DNA of 64,000 bases from Hanleya hanleyi (Eukaryota; Mollusca; Polyplacophora; Lepidopleurida; Hanleyidae). Shown here piece by piece: positions 54,769-64,000 of the stretch. How positions within the stretch are numbered: position 1 is the stretch's first letter; every line of letters starts with the position of its first letter. The notes below the pieces were generated by a model. It had not been told where the DNA came from and ran no database searches. It saw nothing but the letters and a program-made list of their open reading frames with translations. The position numbers and the translations under genes are program-made. Where the stretch lies: assembly GCA_036873755.1 (NCBI GenBank), contig JAVTVY010039383.1:98412-162411 (forward strand), given 5' to 3'.

Positions 54769-55642
54769 TCAATTGCTGTTGGCAAAATATTTCTTGAAGG
54801 GTAGGAGGTAGACTTTATAAATTTACCCCAGACACATGACCTTACTGACCGTAACCCTATTGAAGATAACTGACCTTGACCTATTTTCCAAAATCAAGTT
54901 GCAAGGTAGAAATAACAGCCTGGCCAGCACTGATGTTACATGTATCATCATATCTCTTGAAGAACCTGAATCCCAAAAGCAGAGGGGTTTTGGGCTGAAT
55001 ATGGTTGTTGTAAATGTTAAAGCTGGTGAAGCTGGAATGTGTACATGTATATGTTGAGAACAGAAGAATGTAGACATGTGAAACATCATTTCATTTTACT
55101 CCATCTTTTGTGACAGTCCTGAGATAGCATTTTTACCATAAATACTCAGTTTTGCTCAGTATATACATTCTTATACTTCATGACGCCTATTTTACGTTCC
55201 TGTGATTTTACGTCGGGAGCAAATTTTCTGCTCAATAAAGACAAACGGACCAGGATAATTGATGTGAATGGTAAACACAGTATTGTGATTTATCCAGAAT
55301 AGATTACATGTTGGACTGGATCAGACAATGCAATATACATGTAACAAGGAATTCAGTTGCCCTCCATTCATTCTATCTAAAGGTGCGGTACAATAGACTG
55401 ACTTTTAACAATTATCCATTGTATAAACAGCATTATATAGTGTCATATATTTCAGTGCCAAATGTTGACATTATCAATGTGTCGACCCTTTGACTAGTCA
55501 AAACAAGTTTGGCATTTTTATACCTTCATTCAGTTTTGAAACTTAAGGTGGTCATGCCTCAAAAGACGTCGGCGACATCATTACACAGGGTGTTTTCCCC
55601 TGTAATAACTCTTCTAACTTTGTATATCACCTTTCCTTGTAG
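54769..55642. other. Non-coding, no feature recognised
   Basis: No repeat or gene structure noticed apart from short ORFs. Confidence 0.4.
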
Positions 55643-55695
55643 AAACGTTACCAGTGGTCCCAGCCGTAGCAAATATTGGAAAACTATGCGGATAG
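55643..55695 (+). CDS. Tentative terminal exon following exon B
   Basis: A strong acceptor (CACCTTTCCTTGTAG) precedes 55643. Joined in phase to exon B it encodes ETLPVVPAVANIGKLCG, then TAG at 55693-55695. Only phase and splice-site quality support it; other unseen exons are equally possible. Confidence 0.25.
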
Positions 55696-55708
55696 GGTCA
55701 CTCAAAGC

Positions 55709-56049
55709 ATTTTATATAAAATACAAAGCTGCGCATCTGAAAACCCCTCGGCTCTGGGCGCCAGCCATTCATAATGTATTCAGTCTGAACCAAGATGTCG
55801 GGAACGCCAAACAAATATACAGATTATCAAACATTTGCAATTAGAAATGGCATCTACGGTTTCCTTTCAATCAGAGAAACCGGTATTCATTACATAAATC
55901 TCTTGATGCATCGATGATGTATACCAAATTTTACATTTTACAGATAGAGATCATTAATGATTTTGCATAAATTAAAGATGGCCGCCCATCCTTCCCGCCA
56001 CTCAGAGGAACTGATGTGGTTATTCATTAATGCAAGTCTCTTCATACAT
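55709..56049 (+). repeat. Direct repeat P, copy 1, flanking block Y
   Basis: Starts ATTTTATATAAAATACAAAG and ends TGCAAGTCTCTTCATACAT. The same sequence, slightly longer, follows block Y at 57184-57541. The end of this copy abuts block Y exactly. Confidence 0.85.
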
Positions 56050-57186
56050 CTACAATTACAGCTATCTTTCATGAGTGGATATCCTAGGGGTTGGTCATTT
56101 GTCTTGTACCAAAATGGAGTTTGAGGTCAAAACTCGCTGACCTAAAAATTGGGAAATCATTGAATTGTTTGTATGCTGATAATTCTGTTGTGAGTGGTTT
56201 CAGCAGGGGGAGAATACATCTCCTGCCAAAATTGATCAAATGTCAGAGGTCACTGTGACCCCAAAATAGGCTAATCATTAAAAATTGCTTCATAATGTAT
56301 GTAGATACATTGGGGGGTGATGCTGTGTCCTTCCCAAAATTGAGGTCATAGTCCAGGTCACGTACTGCAACTCCAAAATCAATAAACATTAAATCACATT
56401 TTTTTGTTTCAGTAGATTTGGTGAGACGATGTGTCACATACCAAACTTGAAGTCAAGGTCACTGTGACTCCAGGTCAAGGTCACTGTCACTCCAGGTCAC
56501 GGTCACTGTGACTGAGGTCAAGGTCACTGCAATTCCAGGTCAAGGTCACTGTGACTGAGGTCAAGGTCACTATGATTGAAGCCAAGGTCACTGACTCCAG
56601 GTCAAGGTCACTGTGACTTCAGGTCACGGTCACTGTGACTGAGGTCAAGGTCATTGTGACTCCAGGTCAAGGTCACTGTGACTGAGGTCAAGGTCACTGT
56701 GATTGAGGTCATGGTCACTGTGACTGAGTTCAAGGTCACTGTGACTGACTTCAAGGTCACCGTGACTCCATTATCAGGAAATCATGAAAAATCTTTTTGT
56801 CAGTAGAATCTTTGGCTAAACAAATTTTGGCTATTGAGCTCCTTTCAGAGATTTTTGGGAGTTTCTAAAAAATTATTGCATCCATAAAATGCTTTTTAGG
56901 ATCTGGCTAAAGCAGATCTCAAAACATTATGAAAAGTTGTTTTGCCTTTTTCTGTTGGACACTTGAGGTGAGTGGATTTAGTATGTTTGTTAATTAGCCC
57001 ATTTGTTGTTGATAAATTATAGCACGGCTTGTTAATCTTCTGAACACGAGTTATCGAAAATGAATCACAAGAAACAAGACAGAATGCCTTTAAACCATGT
57101 GTGATTAATGTAAGGTGCATTATGAATGTTAAAAGTGGGTGGATGGTTTCTCTATATGTACATGAAACACCACCATCATTGTAATT
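56048..57186 (+). repeat. Segmental duplication block Y
   Basis: Copy of block X (51677-54041) lacking both X insertions. The GGTCA array inside is longer and differs in unit order. Bounded on both sides by the P repeats. Confidence 0.87.
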
Positions 57187-57541
57187 TTATATAAAATACA
57201 AAGCTGCACATCTGAAAACCCCTCGGCTCTGGGCGCCAGCCATTCATAATGTATTCAGTCTGAACCAAGATGTCAGGAACACCAAGCAGTCAAGTGACAA
57301 ATATGCAGATTATCAAACATTTTACAATTAGAAATGGCATCTAAGCCTAGGTTTCCTTTCAATCAGAGAAATCGGTATTCATTACATAAATCTCTTGATG
57401 CATCGATGATGTATACCAAATTTTACATTTTACAGATAGAAATCATTAATGATTTTACATAAATTAAAGATGGCCGCCCATCCTTCCCGCCACTCAAAGG
57501 AACTGATGTGCTTATTCATTAATGCAAGTCTCTTCATACAT
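57184..57541 (+). repeat. Direct repeat P, copy 2
   Basis: Second copy of 55709-56049 with a few substitutions and a small insertion (AAGCAGTCAAGTGAC). It continues into a degenerate tandem family on its right. Confidence 0.85.
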
Positions 57542-58210
57542 GTACATCGATGCTGTAAATCAAGTTTCGTATACAACACTGAAATGGTATCGGAGATACA
57601 CATCATTAGAAATTTTGCATAAATTAAAGATGGCCACCAAGATTTCCACCCAATCAGAGAAATCAGAACTGTCATTTATCATGTCTCTTGATGCATCGAT
57701 GATATATACCAAATTTTACATCGAGCACTTCAACGTTATCAGAGATAGAGATTATTGAAGATTTTGCATAAATTAAAGATGACCGCCAAGGTTTTCAGTC
57801 AATTCAAAGTATCTGGATGTATCGATGATGTACACCAACTTTCATATAAAACAATTGAATGGTAACAGAGATATTCATCTAATCAGAAAAGCCGGTTTGG
57901 TAATTCATTGAAAGTTGCTTGATGTATCAATGATGTATACCAACTTCCGTATTGAACAGTTGAATGGTTTCCGAGATATGGATCATTATCCATTTTGCAT
58001 AAAATTAAATATGGCTGCCAAGTTTTCCAGCCAATCAGGTCCCAATTCAATAGGCTTCTGGTCCTTGACTAGGTAAATAAGCATACCAAATTTGGAATTT
58101 ATCAGCGGAATTGTTTTCCGGCTACATGTATCTCACTCATATACGGACAGACGGACATACAAGATGACGACAATACCCCATGGCCAAAATTGGCTGAGGG
58201 GTAAAAAGTA
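57542..58210. repeat. Degenerate ~110-150-bp tandem family
   Basis: Four to five units share GATGTATACCAAATTTTACA, a GGTAACAGAGAT-type segment, ATTTTGCATAAATTAAAGAT and GGCCGCCA. The end (CAATACCCCATGGCCAAAAT then TGGCTGAGGGGTAAAAA) is an inverted match to 48786-48822, linking the two repeat regions. Confidence 0.7.
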
Positions 58211-58770
58211 GACCAAAGACCCCCACTTTTTATCTTATTAATAAAAAGATCACATGGTGGGGAAGCTGTGTTTAAAATATCAGCATAGGTCACCTGATGA
58301 TTTTTGATTTGGGAGTGTTTCATAGACTGAAAATGTAATTTCCAACGTCATACAGTTTGATGAAATGCCTAATTCATATACAATTATTGCATTTATGTAA
58401 CTGTTCAACTTTCCGGTATTTCTATGACCTGTGGAAGTTTCTAACAATACGTGTAGATACATGTATATATCTGTATACTTTGACTTCCTTGCCTTCTTGC
58501 GCAGAAAATTGATTTTTCATGATTTCGGCAAAAAGTGGTTGACATGGTAATCAATATTCGCGGCTATGTACCAAAAATGTAGATCGAAGACCATCAATTT
58601 TGTTCATGTTTTACTACTGGTCAACACCCCTGCTACCCTCAACAAAAATATTAGGGTTGGTCACCGGACAAAGTTTTGAGATATGAACCACCTTAAGACA
58701 ACTAGGATTTTATTACTTGAAAATTTGTAAATACTCAAAGTTTTATTTATATTTTGCGTGATATATAGCA
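58211..58770. other. Non-coding spacer before the second satellite
   Basis: AT-rich, no gene or repeat recognised. Confidence 0.4.
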
Positions 58771-61700
58771 TGATGGCAACTCCAGGGGACTACAATACAT
58801 GTATACACCACAGGGGCTCGTTACCGTTGTTAATTGGTTAATTGAGTTGATTACAGGGAGGGGGTCGAGGTAGAGAATAAATGGGATTGTCCTCCCTTCC
58901 CCATTTATTCCCTACCTCGAACCCCCCCTGTAATCAACTCAATTAACCAATTAACTATGGTAAGGAGCCCCTGTGGTATACACATACAGGCAGAGAGGTT
59001 GTAGGCCAGGTTATATATAATTCCAGGGGACTACAATACATGTATACACATACAGACAGAGAGGTTATAGACCACCTAATATATAACTCCAGGGGACTAC
59101 AATACATGTATACACATACAGACAGAGAGGTTATAGACCACCTAATATATAACTCCAGGGGACTACAATACATGTATACACATACAGGCAGAGAGGTTAT
59201 AGGCCACCTAATATATAACTCCAGGGGACTACAATACATGTATACACATACAGACAGAGAGGTTATAGACCACCTAATATATAACTCCAGGGGACTACAA
59301 TACATGTATACACATACAGACAGAGAGGTTATAGACCACCTAATATATAACTCCAGGGGACTACAATACATGTATACACATACAGACAGAGAGGTTATAG
59401 GCCACCTAATATATAACTCCAGGGGACTACAATACATGTATACACATACAGGCAGAGAGGTTATAGACCACCTAATATATAACTCCAGGGGACTACAATA
59501 CATGTATACACATACAGACAGAGAGGTTATAGACCACCTAATATATAACTCCAGGGGACTACAATACATGTATACACATACAGACAGAGAGGTTATAGGC
59601 CACCTAATATATAACTCCAGGGGACTACAATACATGTATACACATACAGACAGAGGTTATAGACCACCTAATATATAACTCAGGGGACTACAATACATGT
59701 ATACACATACAGGCAGAGAGGTTATAGACCACCTAATATATAACTCCAGGGGACTACAATACATGTATACACATACAGGCAGAGAGGTTATAGACCACCT
59801 AATATATAACTCCAGGGGACTACAATACATGTATACACATACAGGCAGAGAGGTTATAGGCCACCTAATATATAACTCCAGGGGACTACAATACATGTAT
59901 ACACATACAGGCAGAGAGGTTATAGGCCACCTAATATATAACTCCAGGGGACTACAATACATGTATACACATACAGACAGAGAGGTTATAGGCCACCTAA
60001 TATATAACTCCAGGGGACTACAATACATGTATACACATACAGGCAGAGAGGTTATAGGCCACCTAATATATAACTCCAGGGGACTACAATACATGTATAC
60101 ACATACAGGCAGAGAGGTTATAGGCCACCTAATATATAACTCCAGGGGACTACAATACATGTATACACATACAGGCAGAGAGGTTATAGGCCACCTAATA
60201 TATAACTCCAGGGGACTACAATACATGTATACACATACAGACAGAGAGGTTATAGACCACCTAATATATAACTCCAGGGGACTACAATACATGTATACAC
60301 ATACAGACAGAGAGGTTATAGGCCACCTAATATATAACTCCAGGGGACTACAATACATGTATACACATACAGGCAGAGAGGTTATAGACCACCTAATATA
60401 TAACTCCAGGGGACTACAATACATGTATACACATACAGACAGAGAGGTTATAGGCCACCTAATATATAACTCCAGGGGACTACAATACATGTATACACAT
60501 ACAGGCAGAGAGGTTATAGGCCACCTAATATATAACTCCAGGGGACTACAATACATGTATACACATACAGACAGAGAGGTTATAGGCCACCTAATATATA
60601 ACTCCAGGGGACAGTACATGTAGGCACATACAGTTATAGGCCACCTAATATATAACAGGGGACATGTATACACATACAGACAGAGAGGTTATAGACCACC
60701 TAATATATAACTCCAGGGGACTACAATACATGTATACACATACAGACAGAGAGGTTATAGGCCACCTAATATATAACTCCAGGGGACTACAATACATGTA
60801 TACACATACAGACAGAGAGGTTATAGGCCACCTAATATATAACTCCAGGGGACTACAATACATGTATACACATACAGACAGAGAGGTTATAGACCACCTA
60901 ATATATAACTCCAGGGGACTACAATACATGTATACACATACAGACAGAGAGGTTATAGGCCACCTAATATATAACTCCAGGGGACTACAATACATGTACA
61001 CACATACAGACAGAGAGGTTATAGACCACCTAGTATATAACTTCAGGGGACAACAATACATGTATGTACACATACAGGCAGAGAGGTTATAGGCCACCTA
61101 ATATATAACTCCAGGGGACTACAATACATGTATACACATACAGGCAGGGAGGTTATAGACCACCTAGTATATAACTTCAGGGGACAACAATACATGTATA
61201 CACATACAGACAGAGAGGTTATAGATCACCTAGTATATAACTTCAGGGGACAACAATACATGTATACACATACAGGCAGAGAGGTTATAGGCCACCTAAT
61301 ATATAACTCCAGGGGACTACAATACATGTATACACATACAGACAGAGAGGTTATAGACCACCTAATATATAACTCCAGGGGACTACAATACATGTATACA
61401 CATACAGACAGAGAGGTTATAGACCACCTAATATATAACTCCAGGGGACTACAATACATGTATACACATACAGGCAGAGAGGTTATAGGCCACCTAATAT
61501 ATAACTCCAGGGGACTACAATACATGTATACACATACAGACAGAGCGGTTATAGACCACCTAATATATAACTCCAGGGGACTACAATACATGTATACACA
61601 TACAGGCAGAGAGGTTATAGGCCACCTAATATATAACTCCAGGGGACTACAATACATGTATACACATACAGGCAGAGAGGTTATAGACCACCTAATATAT

Positions 61701-63881
61701 AACTCCAGGGGACTACAATACATGTATACACATACAGGCAGAGAGGTTATAGGCCACCTAATATATAACTCCAGGGGACTACAATACATGTATACACATA
61801 CAGGCAGAGAGGTTATCGGCCACCTAATATATAACTCCAGGGGACTACAATACATGTATACACATACAGACAGAGAGGTTATAGGCCACCTAATATATAA
61901 CTCCAGGGGAATACAATACATGTATACACATACAGACAGAGAGGTTATAGGCCACCTAATATATAACTCCAGGGGACTACAATACATGTATACACATACA
62001 GGCAGAGAGGTTATAGGCCACCTAATATATAACTCCAGGGGACTACAATACATGTATACACATACAGACAGAGAGGTTATAGACCACCTAATATATAACT
62101 CCAGGGGACTACAATACATGTACACACATACAGACAGAGAGGTTATAGGCCACCTAATATATAACTCCAGGGGACTACAATACATGTATACACATACAGA
62201 CAGAGAGGTTATAGACCACCTATTATATAACTCCAGGGGACTACAATACATGTATACACATACAGGCAGAGAGGTTGTAGGCCACGTTATATATAACTCC
62301 AGGGGACTACAATACATGTATACACATACAGACAGAGAGGTTATAGACCACCTAATATATAACTCCAGGGGACTACAATACATGTATACACATACAGGCA
62401 GAGAGGTTATAGGTCACCTAATATATAACTCCAGGGGACTACAATACATGTATACACATACAGGCAGAGAGGTTATAGACCACCTAATATATAACTCCAG
62501 GGGACTACAATACATGTATACACATACAGACAGAGAGGTTATAGGCCACCTAATATATAACTCAGGGGACTACAATACATGTGTATACACATACAGGCAA
62601 GAGGGGTTATAGGCGCACCTAATATATAACTCCAGGGGACTACAATACATGTATACACTTACAGGCAGAGAGGTTATAGGCCACCTAATATATAACTCCA
62701 GGGGAATACAGTACATGTAGGCACATACAGGCAGAGAGGTTATAGGTCACCTAATATATAACTCCAGGGGACTACAATACATGTATACATATACAGGCAG
62801 AGAGGTTATAGACCACCTAATATATAACTCCAGGGGACTACAATACATGTATACACATACAGACAGAGAGGTTATATAGACCACCTAATATATAACTCCA
62901 GGGGACTACAATACATGTATACACATACAGACAGAGAGGTTATAGGCCACCTAATATATAACTCCAGGGGACTACAATACATGTATACAAATACAGACAG
63001 AGAGGTTATAGACCACCTAATATATAACTCCAGGGGACTACAATACATGTATACACATACAGACAGAGAGGTTATAGACCACCTAATATATAACTCCAGG
63101 GGACTACAATACATGTATACATATACAGACAGAGAGGTTATAGACCACCTAATATATAACTCCAGGGGACTACAATACATGTATACACATACAGACAGAG
63201 AGGTTATAGACCACCTAATATATAACTCCAGGGGACTACAATACATGTATACACATACAGACAGAGGTCATAGGCCACCTAATATATAACTCAGGGGAAT
63301 ACAATACATGTATACACACACACAGACAGAGAGGTTATAGGCCACTGTATATAACTCCAGGGGACTACAATACATGTATACACATACAGGTAGAGAGGTT
63401 ATAGGCCACCTAATATAACTCCAGGGGACTACAATACATGTATACACATACAGACAGAGAGGTTATAGACCACCTAATATATAACTCCAGGGGACTACAA
63501 TACATGTACACACATACAGACAGAGAGGTTATAGGCCACCTAATATATAACTCCAGGGGACTACAATACATGTATACACATACAGGCAGAGAGGTTATAG
63601 ACCACCTAATATATAACTCCAGGGGACTACAATACATGTATACACATACAGACAGAGAGGTTATAGACCACCTAATATATAACTCCAGGGGACTACAATA
63701 CATGTATACACATACAGGCAGAGAGGTTATAGGCCACCTAATATTTAACTCCAGGGGACTACAATACATGTACACACATACAGACAGAGAGGTTATAGGC
63801 CACCTAATATATAACTCCAGGGGACTACAATACATGTATACACATACAGGCAGAGAGGTTATAGGCCACCTAATATATAAC
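58771..63881. repeat. 5.1-kb satellite, 66-bp unit, about 74 copies
   Basis: Unit built of TACAATACATGTATACACAT, ACAGGCAGAGAGGTTATAGG and CCACCTAATATATAACTCCA. Two positions are dimorphic (AGGCAGAG/AGACAGAG and ATAGGCC/ATAGACC) in varying combinations. Because 66 is a multiple of three and no unit carries a stop in certain frames, long ORFs appear on both strands (22-residue period, such as MYTHTDREVIDHLIYNSRG). They are artefacts of the repeat, not genes. Units near 60610-60660, 62575-62720 and 63270-63420 carry indels. Confidence 0.96.
58809..58975. mobile_element. hAT-like fold-back MITE (167 bp) inside the first 66-bp satellite unit
   Basis: A near-perfect hairpin with ~75-bp arms and a ~14-bp loop. 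Ends CACAGGGGCTCGTTACC and inverted CACAGGGGCTCCTTACC. The 8-bp GTATACAC flanks both sides exactly (58801-58808, 58976-58983), and removing it restores a satellite unit. Eight-base duplications and CA-type ends fit the hAT superfamily. Confidence 0.9.
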
Positions 63882-64000
63882 AATTTAAAATTACAAGGGC
63901 TTGAAAAAGAAAAAGAAAAAGGCTTTGGAGGGCAGATGAAGACTTGCGTGATGTCAGCTGATTTATATATAGATATATAGCTGTGGATAAAATGGGCTGC
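63882..64000. other. Right flank of the satellite
   Basis: Non-repetitive sequence with an A/G-rich run (GAAAAAGAAAAAGAAAAAGG). Nothing else recognised. Confidence 0.5.

Noticed and set aside
58955..63980. Very long ORFs on both strands (up to 494 codons) encoding 22-residue repeats
   Set aside because: They are produced by the 66-bp satellite period being a multiple of three. Both strands are open equally and no start, signal or domain is present.

Overview
The window looks like a stretch of a repeat-rich invertebrate nuclear genome, most likely a mollusc. That assignment is inference. It rests on spliced genes with GT-AG introns, AT-rich non-coding DNA, short interspersed elements carrying a 'TTTAACGTCGC...AATATTTCAGCTATAT' core of the kind common in molluscs, and abundant lineage-type simple arrays such as AAGGTCACTGTGAC and GAGTTATGCCCCTTT. 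No prokaryotic genes, CRISPR array or convincing structural RNA gene was seen.

Layout. (1) 1-4.85 kb: most of a DIRS-type tyrosine-recombinase retrotransposon on the minus strand (Gag, reverse transcriptase/RNase H, and the N-terminal part of the recombinase, which runs off the left edge). Its RT frame is broken near 1985. (2) 4.9-11 kb: intergenic DNA packed with non-autonomous DNA elements, including two ~755-bp fold-back elements with TTAA ends and a 210-bp MITE with a perfect 5-bp target duplication. (3) 11.1-21.8 kb: one real host gene on the minus strand, reconstructed here from five exons whose phases fit exactly (630 nt, 209 aa). It is a UBA-domain peptidyl-tRNA hydrolase 2 (PTH2) protein. 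Its introns hold several MITEs, SINE copies and minisatellites, including a MITE inserted just past the first 5' splice site. (4) 22-31 kb: sparse region with candidate first exons, a 304-bp-arm inverted duplication of a promoter-plus-first-exon-like unit, a cluster of TTTCGCGAAA palindromes, and a ~580-bp direct duplication. (5) 31.3-46.2 kb: a 15-kb satellite of ~74-bp units with higher-order structure. (6) 46.2-58.8 kb: degenerate tandem families, two (perhaps three) plus-strand exons of an unidentified gene, and a mosaic of segmental duplications carrying GGTCA-rich arrays, one of which was hit by a 974-bp transposon. (7) 58.8-63.9 kb: a second satellite, 66-bp units, whose multiple-of-three period produces long meaningless ORFs on both strands. 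Its first unit is split by a hAT-like MITE with a perfect 8-bp target duplication.

The supported coding content is therefore a retrotransposon, one recognisable host enzyme gene, and a few exons of unknown genes. The dominant feature is structural: about 20 kb of the 64 kb is satellite, and most of the remainder is readable as short inverted-repeat elements. No clearly new enzymatic or defence system was found. The most unusual objects are the inverted promoter/exon duplication, the group of CAG-ended elements with 6-bp target duplications, and the higher-order satellite.
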